Positions 35,318 to 49,502 of a stretch of DNA of 64,000 nucleotides are shown piece after piece. A model generated the notes under the pieces. The model saw only the letters and a program-made list of their open reading frames with translations, made no database searches and was not told the DNA's origin. The translations under genes and the position numbers were made by a program. Numbering within the stretch: position 1 is the stretch's first letter; each line of letters begins with the position of its first letter. This stretch comes from Cynocephalus volans (lineage: Eukaryota; Chordata; Mammalia; Dermoptera; Cynocephalidae), in NCBI RefSeq assembly GCF_027409185.1, contig NC_084464.1:42693095-42757094 (forward strand), given 5' to 3'.

Positions 35318-35590
35318 GGAAACTAGTTATTTTTCATGAAAATATATTATTTCTGTTAACATGTAATAGGTAATTAATATTATTCTAAATGAATAATATA
35401 AATATTCCAAATATTTCTTAAATTCGGTTTTAATTTCTAATGTGGTAAATACGGACATAATCCACATAAACAAAATCTCTTTGGGTCCTCACTAATTTCT
35501 AAGAGATATAGGGATCCTGAAACCTAAGGAGACAGTGTGACATAGAGCGCTTGGTGCAGGAGGCTGGTCACGGCAAAGTCCCAGGTCCTT

Positions 35591-35600
35591 GGTTCGAGTC
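35591..35600 (+). promoter_or_regulatory. Pol III box-B-like sequence upstream of the MHC gene
   Basis: GGTTCGAGTC fits the tRNA box B consensus. The 50 bp before it (from about 35538) contain AGAGCGCTTGGTGCAGG, a weak A-box-like text. It may be a relic of a tRNA-derived sequence. No complete tRNA fold was established. Confidence 0.35.
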
Positions 35601-35639
35601 TCAGGCGCGAGGGCGGTGTCCGGGGCTGCGCTGGGAAGC

Positions 35640-35820
35640 CAACTAAAAGGTTTCACTTTCCCCCTCAGTCTGTGTCAGGTTCTGCCCGGACACTTTTGAC
35701 GCTGCAGCAGTTCTCACTCCCGTCGCCTATAAGAGAGGTTTCTACAGAATCAGCGTCACCCCTGTTTTCATCTACAAACCCCGGAACTGAAAAGTTTCCA
35801 AAACCCCGAGAACGGGGGTC
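35640..35820 (+). promoter_or_regulatory. MHC class I proximal promoter (ISRE and X2-like site; CCAAT elements altered)
   Basis: GTTTCACTTTCCCCC at 35650-35664 fits an interferon-stimulated response element at the usual distance from the ATG. TTTGACGCTG at 35695-35704 fits the X2 part of the SXY module. The next block, CAGTTCTCACTCCCG (35708-35722), matches class I promoters up to the point where the inverted CCAAT (Y box) is expected, but reads GTCGCC. The later GAATCAGCGTCACC stands where a CCAATCAGCGTC element is usual. No kappaB-type enhancer A was seen. Comparison to HLA promoters is from memory. Confidence 0.65.
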
Positions 35821-38822
<3,002 letters not shown>

Positions 38823-38985
38823 AGGTGAGACCCTGGAGAGGCTGAAGCGGGAGAGGGGATGGGGCAGAAGGACATGACTGGGGTATGGGGACTCTTTGAT
38901 TGAGACATTTTGAGTGCCTGATAGGCTGTTCAGAGTGTTACCACTTATAGTAATCGGTATTAATTTGTTCGTGATTATTTTCTTT

Positions 38986-39136
38986 TTTTTTTTTTTTTTT
39001 TTTTTTTGTCTTTTTCGTGACCGGCACTCAGCCAGTGAGTGCACCGGCCATTCCTATATAGGATCCAAACCCGCGGCAGGAGCGTTGCTGCGCTCCCAGT
39101 GCCACACTCTCCCAAGTGCGCCACGGGCTCGGCCCA
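38986..39136 (-). mobile_element. Dimeric tRNA-related SINE downstream of the MHC stop codon
   Basis: Long poly-T, then GTGACCGGCACTCAGCCAGT and a second half with GCGTTGCTGCGCTCCCAG, a variant left half. Flanked by TGATTATTTTCTTT at 38972-38985 and 39137-39150. Confidence 0.93.
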
Positions 39137-39329
39137 TGATTATTTTCTTTATAGCACAAAATGCAAGATTTGTCCAAGCTCTACCACCACCACTACTGTG
39201 ACTTCAAGAGCACCTGACTTCTTCTGCAGCTGGTATCTCAATGTGTCTATGAGTCTGTGTTTCTATTAGCATAATGTGAGGAAACAGACTGGCCATCCCT
39301 GAGCACCAAGACCTCTTCCCCACACTGAC

Positions 39330-39645
39330 CTAATCAGGAGATACTGATGAATTAAGAGAAAGGAAAAATAGGAAAACAACCAACTGGGAAAGATATTTGA
39401 TTATGACTTAATATGCAACTAGCATATGAAGTAGGGGATGATCTGGGGACTGAGCCCTCAAACTGTGGGATCTGACATTATCTCCAAGTAGATAGTGTTG
39501 GAATTGAACTGAATTGGAGGACAGCCAGGTAGTATCCACTGCAGAATTGATTGCTTGCTTGCCGGTGTGGAGAAATCGCCACACTTGGGTCACAGAAGTG
39601 TTGATTGTTGTGGTGTAAAGGAAGAGAAAAAACACAGACTTTTTT
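39330..39645 (+). mobile_element. LTR-like segment inserted in the MHC 3'UTR
   Basis: The block GGATCTGACATTATCTCCAAG through GAGAAATCGCCACAC and AGAAGTGTTGATTG is matched by 42550-42720 (same orientation). Boundaries are inferred from where class I 3'UTR text stops and resumes. Confidence 0.6.
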
Positions 39646-39799
39646 TGATCAACTTTCCTGTTCCAGCAGAGGCAGGGCTGGGAGGTCTCTATGCCCGTAT
39701 TAACTTCATGGTGCACTGAGCTGCAAGTTATTTTCCTATTGAAAGTAAGAATCTGGATATGAATTTGTTTTTCAAATTCTTGTCATGAAGTGGAGTTGT

Positions 39800-40230
39800 G
39801 GAAGCCAAAATCATAGCCAGGAAGACAGACAAATAATTTTATAGTATTTCAGTTAAAAGTATAGCCCGTTCCTCACTACCAGTGGTCTTGATCACATCTC
39901 TTTTAGAGTCGAATATTGTTTTCCTATTTTTCCTTTTTCTTAAATCATTAAATATGATTTTCTTTCAAATCAAATTTTTAAAAGCTGTTGCTTCAAATTA
40001 CTGTATAACTTCATGCAGATAGTAGAGAGGATTTTGAATGTTCCAAACACAAAGACAAATGTTCAAGGTGATAGATATACTCATTACCCTGATATGATCA
40101 TTGCATACCAAATAAATGGACACAAATATCACATTGTACTCTGTAAATATATATAATTAGCATGGGTCAATTAAGAAAAAAGAAAAATTTTGTCGCCTCT
40201 TTGTGTTGGAAACATTTAAAATCTTCTCAA
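39800..40230. other. AT-rich sequence, no gene
   Basis: Possible short L1 3'-like stretch at 40060-40190; otherwise nothing recognised. Confidence 0.35.
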
Positions 40231-40231
40231 T

Positions 40232-42258
40232 ATAATAGGTTGAATTATGTCCCCCTAAAACTCACTGAAGCTTGAATTGTGTCCCCCAAGTTTTATGTGT
40301 TAGAAACTTGGCCCCCACTCTGACTGTTAAGAGTGTGGGAAATCCTATTATGGTAATTGAAAGGTGGAGGCTTGAAGGGGTGATTAGATTGTAGGATCCT
40401 GCAGTAGTGAATGGATTAAAAATGGGCATGGCTCTGAGGGCTAAAAAGAAGATGAGAGTCTCGTTCTCTCTGCTCGCTCTGCTTCCACCATCTTGCCAAT
40501 ATGAGACCCCAGGTCACTGTCACCACCACCAGATGGACTTTGGACTTTCCAGCCTCAGAAGACTCAGAAGAAGACAAAAAGACAAGGGAAAGTTTGGAAT
40601 GTCTAAGAGACTGGTTACATGGTGGTGAGCAGAATGCTGATAAAAGTATGGTCTGTAAAGACCATTCTAAGGAGGTCTCAGGTAGAAATAAGAAGGAATT
40701 TATTGGAAATGGGGGCATAGATCACCCTGACTATGAACTGGCAAGGAATTTGGCAGCATTCTGTCCATGCCCTAGGGCTTTGTGGAAGTTAGAACTTAGG
40801 AGCTGTGAACCAGAGTACTTGGTGGAAGAAATTTCTAAGCAACAAAGCATTAAGGAAGCTGCATGGCTCCTTGTACCATACTACTCTGGATTATGGCAGA
40901 AAAGGCGTGATGTGAAGCCAGAATTTTAAAGGGAAGCAGAATGTAAAAATTTAGAAAATTTGCAGCCTGACCTTGTAAAGAAGAAGAGAGCATACAGTGG
41001 TGCAGCCGAGAGACAATTAGCTAAGAGGATTAGTGCAAAAGAAAGAGAATGTCAAGAGAATGAGAAGAAGGCCCTGAAGGCATTGCAGAAGCCTCTGAGG
41101 CCAACCCTTCTATTTCAGGCCCAAAGGCCTAGGGAGACAAAATGGTCTTGGGGAACAGGCCTACGGTGCCCTCCATGGGCTCGATGCCCAGGGCCACCTC
41201 AAAAAGCTGTTCCAGCACCAGCATCCTGGCTGCACTGGCTGCTCCAGCCATGGCTAAATTAGTTCTAGGTGTGGCTGAACCCACAACTTTGGAAGATACA
41301 AGCCAGAAGCCTTGGTGGCATCCATGTGGTGTTAAGTCTTCAGGCTGGTAGAATGTCAGAGCTGTGGAGGCTTGGGAGCCTACACCCCAATTTCAAATGA
41401 TGTACGGAGAAGTCTGGGGGCCCAGGAAGAGTGTTGTTGCAGGGACAGGGTCACCAAAGACAGCCTTCGCTAGAGCAATGCCAAGTGGAAACATGGTGTC
41501 AGAGTTGCAGCAGAGAAACCCCACCAGCGCCATGCCTAGTGGAGCCGTGGGGGTGGGACTGCCACAGAGATCCCAGATTTGTGAAGCTACGAGGGTGGAA
41601 CGCCAGCCTAGGAGAGCTAAAGCATCAACTGAGACCAGGAAAGCTATAGAAAAGGAACTGCCTGAGGACTTGAGGACCCAACTCCCACACCAGTGTGCAG
41701 AGGACGTTGAACATGTAGTCGTCAATGTACAAGGTTTGCCAGTTTTGAGATTTAATACCTGCCCTGCTGGGTTTCAGACTTGTTTAGGACCAGTTACACC
41801 TTTCTTTTGACCTGTTTCTCCCTTTTTGAACAGGAATATGTACCCTGTGCATGTCACACCATTGTATCTTGGAAGTAGATAACTTCTTTTGATTTCACAG
41901 ATGGAACTTTGAACTTTGGACTTTTGAGTTGAAACAAGTTAAGACTTTGGGGATGAAGTGAATGTATTTGCATGTGAAAAGGACATGTGTTTTGGGGGGT
42001 CTGGGGTAGAATGTAGTGGATTGAATTACATACCCCCAAAACTCACTGAAGCTTGAATTGTATTCTCCAAGTTTTATGTATTAGAAACTTTGCCCCCACT
42101 GTGACTGTTAAGAGGGTGGGAAATCCTATTATGGTAATTGAAAGGTGGAAGCTTGAAGGGGTGATTAGGTTGTAGGACCATGCCATAGTGAATGGATTAA
42201 AAATGGTGGTCAGGGCCATGTTTCTGAGGGCTTTAAAAGAAGAGGAGAGTCTGTTAGT
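40232..42258 (+). mobile_element. MaLR (ERVL-related) element with two LTRs and decayed internal region
   Basis: Two LTR copies in the same orientation: about 40232-40600 and 42013-42258. Both contain ACTCACTGAAGCTTGAATTG, TTATGTRTTAGAAAC and AATCCTATTATGGTAATTG. Between them are 1.4 kb of MaLR-internal-like text (for example TTTGGCAGCATTCTG near 40748 and GAAATTTCTAAGCA near 40829). No gag, pol or env protein can be recognised, as usual for MaLR. The 3' LTR is cut short where another LTR begins. Confidence 0.75.
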
Positions 42259-42735
42259 GTTAGATGACATCCTCTTTGTTCAATCACATTTCTGCATGGT
42301 TGTCCATACTTTGATTATGCCTAGTAATGAAGCTTTCATAAAAACCCAAAAGCACAGGGATTGGGAAGCTTCTGGACAGCTGAATTCATTCACATGTTGG
42401 GAGGGTGGTGCACCCCAACTCCATGGGAATGAAAGCTTCTCTACTCACGACCATTTCAGACCTCGTCCTGTATGAGGATACTTCAAAAAGTTGCAGAGGC
42501 CTGGACTTGCAACTTGCATCTAAAGTAGGGAGCAGTCTTAGGGACTTAACTTGTGAGATCTGACACTGTCTCCAGGTAGACAGTGTCAGAATTGAATTGG
42601 ACGACATGCAGCTGGTGTCTGCTGCAAAACTGATTGCCTGCTGGTGGGGAGAAATCCCCAAACATTTGGTCAGAAATGTCTCTGTCTTCTGTGTTGCTTG
42701 TTGTGTGAGAGAATAGAAAAAACAGATTGTGTTTT
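42259..42735 (+). mobile_element. LTR of an ancient endogenous retrovirus (unnamed)
   Basis: Contains ATGAAGCTTTCATAAAAACC and GATCTGACACTGTCTCCAGG; the second half matches the insertion at 39414-39640. I associate the text with ERVL-like LTRs but cannot name it. Confidence 0.55.
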
Positions 42736-43028
42736 TTCCACTCACACTGTCTCCCAGTGGTTATCAGAAGCCTTTCCTTAGTCTTCTCTGTGGCACCTGA
42801 CGCCACTTAAGCTACTCTTTCCCCTACATGAAACTTTCCTCCTTTGTCTCTGAACACTGTTGGATGCAGCCCAGCCTGCTCGGTCACTTCCCTTCTACCC
42901 CACACACCTTGCCTCTCCATGAAGCTGTAACAGAATCTTCTTCACCATCCCCTCACACTCCTAAGATGAACTGAGTCAAATATTAAAGTGAAAAGAAAAT
43001 TTAATTTGGGTACATTTATGCAGTATGC

Positions 43029-43106
43029 AGGGGCTGGCCAGTTAGCTGGGAACACGAAGGTCAAGGGTTCAGATCTCCTCACCAGCCAGCTTCCAGAAAA
43101 AAAAGA
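43029..43106 (+). mobile_element. tRNA-Ile-type SINE with small internal deletion
   Basis: GGGGCTGGCCAGTTAGCTG joins directly to GGGAACACGAAGGTCAAGG, skipping part of the tRNA-like middle; tail A-rich. Confidence 0.8.
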
Positions 43107-43109
43107 AAA

Positions 43110-44925
43110 AGAAAAATCTATGATCATCAGGGTATTTAGCTTATCCATGACCTCAAACATTGTATTGTATTGTATATTTCAAGAAAGCTAGAAAAGAGGA
43201 TCTTGAATGTTATTACTGCAAATAAATGACAAATGTTTAAGTGATATGCTAACTATTCTAATTGGATCATTATACAATATATGCATGTATTGAAACAACA
43301 AACTGTACCCCATAAAAAATATATAATAAAAAATGTTTTTGTTTTATTTGAGCATCACCTGAGTTTCATTTGTGCATCTTGCTTCTTTTTTTTTTTTTTT
43401 TCTAAACCGGTCTTTTCACACTGTCCTTGAGCTTCTAGTGCCATGAACTACCCAGATCTGCGTTTCTGGGCTATGTTCTAGTTCTGGTCATCTCAAATTT
43501 CCCTTCTCCCTGGAGAATCTCTGTGATTACTTGAGTCTCATTCTGTCGGGCAGTATCCACAGTGAAGAAGGCAATGTGCAGGAAATAAAGCCCAGGCAGA
43601 ACCAGGTGTGAATTTTTACTCTGCATTTCTTGCATGTGTGGTTTATGCCATGGGGCTTCATCCATCTGAGATTCAGTTCTTCATCTTTGATAGGACACTG
43701 TCTTGTTGGGAGGGTTAGATGGAGTAATATGTATAAAGTAGCTGATTACTAGGAGGTTTCAACTGATGGTAACTATTTTTACTTCAGATATTCCTGCTAA
43801 AGCATTAATTTCTTCCTATACCCTGGGTCTTTGCATTTTAGCAACAAACAAGTCTTAACTAATGCAAAAAAATTAATCTATACATACGGTGGAAATTTAG
43901 ACCCATATCTCCTAGTTGTGGACATTTTTTGAGAATGGAAGGGTTATCAGTGTTCCTTATTAGTGTTCCAGAAGGGTAAGTTGTTTTTCTTCTCTATTTG
44001 CTCTGCCCATTTCTACCTCCTGCCATTTCAGCAGCTGTATTTTCTTTACTTCAAAGTTCTTCTTCCCTCTGAATCAAATCTTAAATCTTTTAAAGCCAAA
44101 CTCCAACTCAAGGCATTTCAATAAATATCTATGGAACCCTTGCTGTGTTCAAGAAATATTGCTGGGCCTAGGGTGGGACTGGGGGGGCAAGAACAGTTCC
44201 TGTGCTGAAGGAACTCATGGTTTAGTAACTATGAAAAGACAGGCTTACAGATAACTGTGTGGTCAGTGCTGAAAGAAAGGTGCAAAATGCTGAAAGCATT
44301 GGGGAGGGAACTATGTGTTCTAGGAAACTTGCAATGTTTCAAAACAGAAGAGACGTTTGAATTGGGTTTTAAAAAAATGTAAGATACCACTGTAGGTAAT
44401 TTAATCAGGAAGGGATTTAATTCAGGGAATTAGGTTCTTGCAAAACAATGTTCGAATGGCTGAAAGACAGGTTCTTTATGCCTCCTGGCTTGGCCATGGA
44501 ACTATGCAGAACTGCCCTTGAGGCCACCACTAGTGCTGTGCCTTTTTAGATCCGGAGCCCACTGCCACGTAGGAGCCCCTGGTCACCAGGAAATAGATCC
44601 AGGAAAGAGAAACAGACCACATAGTCTCCACTACCCTGGCATGGCACCCATTGTATCAATCAGGTTACAGTTGCGGGGGCAGAAGCCCATGCCAGGGGAG
44701 CTAGTTACGAAAATCTTGAAGAGCTAAAAGCAAAGCAGAATGGTTAGGCTACATTATGTAGATAGTAGTGACTCAGGTGAGCAGGATTTACTTCCCTGAG
44801 CTGTTGTCTATTGACAGATCTGCATGTGCTTATGGCACAGCCCTGGGTTCCTTTCTCCATGTGCGCATTTTTAATTGGCCCAGGAGAGGTAACCCAAGAG
44901 AAGGAGGGACAGCTACCTGTAGAGT
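43110..44925. other. No gene recognised; scattered ancient repeats
   Basis: A MIR-like stretch is possible at 43620-43760, and L2/MIR-type text at 44110-44230 (CAATAAATATCTATGGAACC). A T-rich run lies at 43385-43401. No credible ORF. Confidence 0.35.
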
Positions 44926-44929
44926 AATC

Positions 44930-47512
44930 ATGTTCTCTTTTTTATATATTTTAACATGTATTTGTACATATCTGTGGAGTACAGTATGTTTCAATACATA
45001 CATATGCTGCACAATGATTCACTTAGGGTAGACATCATAGTTTTGTACCCATTAGTCCACCACTTCTACTCTTCCTCCTCCCCTCCCCAACCCCACCTCT
45101 GGTTACCATTATTCTACTCTCTACTTCTATGAGAGCTACCTTTTTTTTCTTTTTAGATTCCACATATGAGTGATATCATGTGGTATTTGTCTTTTTCTGC
45201 CTGACTGACTTCACTTACCATGATGGTTTCCACTTCTGTCCATGTTGCTGCAAATGATAGGATTTTTTTTTTAATAGCTGAGCAATATCCCACTGTGATA
45301 TGCACCACAGTATTTTTTATCCATTTATCTGTGCTTGTGGACATTTAGATTGATTCCCTCTCTATCTATTGTGAATAGTGCTGCAATGAATGTGGGAGTG
45401 CAGGTGTCTTTCTGATATATTGTTTTCATTTCCTTTGGACATATACCCAGTAATGAGATAGCCGGGTCATAGAGTAGATCTATTTTTAGTTCTCTGAGGA
45501 AGCTCCATACTGTCTTCCACAGTAGCTGAACCAATTTACATTCACACCAACAATGTAGGAGGGTTCCCTTTCCTCCCTGTCCTCACTGGCATTTGTTATT
45601 TTTGTCTTGTTGATAATGGCCATTCTAACTGGAGTGAGATGGTATATCATTGTGGTTTTAACTTGCATTTCCCTGATGATTAGTGACTTTGAGTATTTTT
45701 TTATGTGCTTGTTGGCCATTTGCTTGTCTTCTTTTGAGAAATGGCTGTGCAGGTCTTTTGCCCATTTTTTAATTGGGTTGTTTGGTTTTTTGCTGTTGAG
45801 TTGTTTGAGTTCCTTTTATGTTCTGGATATTAGCCCCTTGTCTGATGAGTAGTTTGCAAACACTTTGTCCCATTCTGTAGGTTGTCTGTTCACTTTGTTG
45901 ACAGTGTCCCTTGCTGTATGGAAGCTTTTTAGCTTGATGTAGTCCCATTTATGTATTTTCGCTTTAGTTGACTGTGCCTTAATAGTCTTGCTCCAAAAAG
46001 CACTGCCCACTCCCATTTCATGTAGTGTTTCTCCTGTTTTTTTCAAGCAGCTTCATAGTTTCGGGTCTCAAATTTAGGTCTTTGATCCATTTGAGTTGAC
46101 TTTTGTGTATGGTGAGAGATAAGGCTCTAATTTCAGTCATCTGCATGTGGATATCCAGTTCTCCCAGCACCATTTGTTGAAGAGGCTTTTCTTTCACCAT
46201 TGCATATTTTTGGCACCTTTGTCAAAAATCAGTTGGCTGTAAATGTGTGGGTTTATTTTAAGGCTCTCTGTTCTATTCCATTGGTCAATTTGTCTGCTTT
46301 TATGCCAGTACCATGCTGTTTTGGTTACTATAGCTTTATAGTATATTTTGAAGTCATGAAGTGTGATGCCTCCAACTTTGTTCTTTTTGTTCAAAATTGC
46401 TCTTGCTATGCGGGGTCTTTTGTTGTTCTATACAAATTTTAAGACCATTTTTTCTATTTCTGTGAAGAATGTCATTGATTTGTTGATAGGGATTGTGTTG
46501 AATATATAGATTGCTTTGGGTGATATGGATATTTTGATGATGCTAATTCTTCCAGCTCATGAACATGGAATATCTTTTCATTTATTTATGTTCTCTTCAA
46601 TTTTTTTCACCAATGTTTTATAGTTTTCATCGTAGAAGTCTTTCACCTCCTTGGTTAAACTTACTCCTAGATATTTCATTTTTTTTGGTAGCTATTGTGA
46701 ATGGGATTGCTTTCTTGATCTCTTCTTCAGCTATTTCATTATTGGCATATAGGACGGATATTGATTTTTTTGTGTTGATTTTGTATCCTGCCACTGTAAT
46801 AAATTCATTTATTAGTTCTAGTACTTTTTTGGTGGAGTCTTTAGGGTTTTCTATGTGTAGGATCATGTCATCTGCAAGTAGGGATAGTTTGACTTCCTCC
46901 TTTCTGATCTAGATGCCCTTTATTGCTTTCTCTTGCCTTATCGCACTGACTAGAACTTCCAGTACTATGTTGAATAAGAATGGGGAAAAGTGGGCATCCT
47001 TATCTTGTTCCAGATTTTAAAGGAAAAGCTTCCAACTTTTGTCCATCCAGTGGGACAGGCAGTGTAAAGCATCCATCACTATAACTCACCAGCCTCTGGG
47101 CAGCTCCTTTCTCCAGTCATCTTTGGCTGCTTGCTTCTATGCAGGGCCAAGGGAATCATGCCATGGTCTTTATGGCCTGTGGGCTGGTAAAGTATGCTTC
47201 AAAGCCCTCCTCTCCCCTGCAGACTCCAAGCAGGTTTACGTGAAGAGTGTTTCACTGCAGCTTCCTCCAGCTTCAATCGTGCACAGTAGCTACTCCACAC
47301 CTCCACATCAGGATAGCTTAGAAGCGTCTCAACGTCCTCTCACCGTGGCTTCTTGCACCTTCACAAACTCCCCAGGTCTCTCCTCCTCTTCCCCCAGCTC
47401 CAGTGGTCCCAGGTTGGCAGTCTTTGCTTTTTAGTAGTTGTTAATTGGTTACTTGTGGGGAAGAGCGATGCTGGGAATTGTCTATCCCTCCATCCTGATG
47501 ACATCACTCCTC
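44930..47512 (-). mobile_element. Antisense L1 with 5'UTR joined to ORF2 (internal deletion)
   Basis: Reading the minus strand: an L1 5' start near 47510 (GTCATCAGGATGGAGGGATAG), about 460 bp of 5'UTR related to the copies at 9.8 and 25.8 kb, a joint near 47050, then ORF2 from the middle of the reverse transcriptase through the C-terminus to the 3'UTR at 44940. Minus-frame pieces show ORF2 text (ILHIENPKDSTKKVLELINE at 46627-46866; [20 protein letters not shown] at 45816-46046). ORF1 and the endonuclease are absent. Frameshifts abound. Confidence 0.83.
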
Positions 47513-47514
47513 CG

Positions 47515-49080
47515 TGTCCTGTTTTTAAATCTCATTTCTAGCCACAAGGTTATGAGTCTTGTATCTGCAGGAGTCAGTGGTTGTAAAGGGAAGAAGTGTC
47601 TGCCATAGCAGAAAAGTTGAAGACAGATGGCAGCTCCTATTAGCTGCCCTCTAGTGAAGCTAGCCCAGACTGGAATCTCAAGCGAAGTTGTGACTCATTT
47701 ACCAGTATTGCAAATGATGTAACTTTGCCTGTGTCATGCTGATTGTAAGCATATCTTTGATAAAACTTATAGAATTCCATTTGGTAGTTTAAACCATATT
47801 AAAACAAAGGGAGGGAAGAAATGATCTAAGTCTCTTCGGTGGTGAAGAGATTGAGACTTCTCCAGTGTTAGATAATCATATGAAAGAAGGGGTGTCATAT
47901 GAAGTGAGAATTCCCAAACCCTGCCCCTGGAGGGAATGCTTGGTGACTGGGCCTTAGAGGAGAGAGACACTCATCCAGCCCATTGCGTGGGTGCCCAGGA
48001 AGAGATGTGCACACCTCGGGGACTGAGTGAAGACACCAGCCAGGAGAAGCCCCAGGCCAGCTCATCAGAACAGGACAATAGAGTCCACCCAACCAGCTCC
48101 ACATTTTGAACAGTGCAGATTATCCAAAGGATTGTGTTGCTCATACCCGGTGTGTACTAAACCACACCATGCAAATCAGTGTCCCTGTATGGTACTGTAA
48201 ATGACCTCTGGCCATACTCCCTATAGGGGAGCAAGTAACCCATGAGACACTGAGAGACTGTAGAACATTTTAAAACATATATTTACTGAGCTGTGTCCAC
48301 CACAGAGTCTGACGTTTTCATTGGTGTTTCAACCAGTACACTTGATTTTTTCACTCAGTGGTCATCTTTGCACACCACCGTGGACTTAGGTGAAAGAACT
48401 CCAGGTTCTTGCCCTGGAGTAGCTCTGAGGATTTGGTTAGGGAAACAAGGACATAGGTAAGTAATCACTGTACTGTAATTTACTGAGCCTGTGGGAGCTG
48501 GAGGTGCATCAGAGACAGGGTTCATTTGAGCCACATGTGGAAGGTACTTGTTATGGTTTTGATTGCTACAGTTTCTTTTTACTTTGGTCTTGAGGTCTCT
48601 TTTTTGAGAGTGGGCATAAGCTCTAGCTCTGCCATCACCAGGAATCAAAGGATTTGGTCATGGATGTTTATAGTGTGTCATTCACAGGATATTTCTTTGT
48701 CCTGGAAGACATCCTAATGCCTAAGGACCTGACCCATGACTGGGTGTCTCTCTCACAGAAAATTTGTTTATACTGGGAGAAGTCCTTGTGGCTTTTGTCA
48801 GATTTGTGTCCAGGTTTTTCCTACCAAGGTAGCCACTCTCCAGGAGAACCCTGACCGGAAAGAAGATTAGGTTGGGGAGTGTGTGTCAGGTGAGACAGGA
48901 TAAGCAAATGATACCAAAACTCATGAAACAGAAGAAATTTATTATTCACACGTCCCAAAGAGATTAGGGGCCCTGACAAGAGGCCAACAGGAAGTCCAGA
49001 GGTGGCAGGGAGCTCAACCAGCAGGTGGGGAGTAAGAGAGAGAACCTGCCGGACTATACCTTTATTAGGCTCCATGAGCA
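47515..49080. other. No gene recognised
   Basis: Mixed composition, only short shadow ORFs; I could not assign repeats or exons here. Confidence 0.35.
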
Positions 49081-49099
49081 AGTTATCCCTTAGACTTTC

Positions 49100-49149
49100 T
49101 TTCTTTCTTTCTTTCTTTTTTTTTTTTTGGTGGGGGGTGGCCAGCCATT
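49100..49149 (-). mobile_element. Ultra-short SINE tail insertion
   Basis: CTTT-rich/poly-T run then GGTGGGGGGTGGCCAGCCA, the 3' end of a monomer SINE. Flanked by CCTTAGACTTTC at 49088-49099 and 49150-49161. Confidence 0.75.
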
Positions 49150-49388
49150 CCTTAGACTTTCCTGAAGGGGTTGTGGATTGGTTAATTTAAAGACACTAGC
49201 AAAGGGATTTATTTACCTGACTCTGACATTGACCATTAGGTTTTATGATAGTCAGCAACTGTGGGATGTGTTGGGTTTGAATCAGAAATGAGGAACAGGA
49301 TAAATTTCAAACAACTTCACAGGGAGGGGAAGTTTTAACTAGGCCAAAGGTGACGGGGTTAACCCTGGGTTTAAAAATGTCAGGCCTA

Positions 49389-49502
49389 GGGCCGGCCTGT
49401 GGCTCACCTGGGAGAGTGTGGTACTGATAACACCCAGCCAAAGGTTAAGATCCCCCTACCGGTCATCTTTTAAAAAAATATAAATTAAATTAAAATTTAA
49501 AA
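49389..49502 (+). mobile_element. Monomeric tRNA-Ile-type SINE
   Basis: GGCCGGCCTGTGGCTCACCT head; flanked by GTCAGGCCTA at 49379-49388 and 49503-49512. Confidence 0.92.

Larger units (their letters stand above)
38825..39800 (+). other. MHC class I intron 7 and 3'UTR exon, with insertions
   Basis: Class I 3' sequence is recognisable at 39190-39330 (CTGTGACTTCAAGAGCACCTG; GTCTATGAGTCTGTGTTTC) and again at 39650-39770 (AACTTCATGGTGCACTGAGC; GAATTTGTTTTTCAAATTC). The two parts are separated by an LTR-like insertion of about 315 bp. A SINE occupies 38986-39136. No canonical AATAAA was found at the expected end; the nearest is near 40109. Confidence 0.7.

Noticed and set aside
40501..40929. 142-codon ORF in the MaLR internal region as a host gene
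   Set aside because: Flanked by matching LTRs and matches MaLR internal text, which is non-coding.
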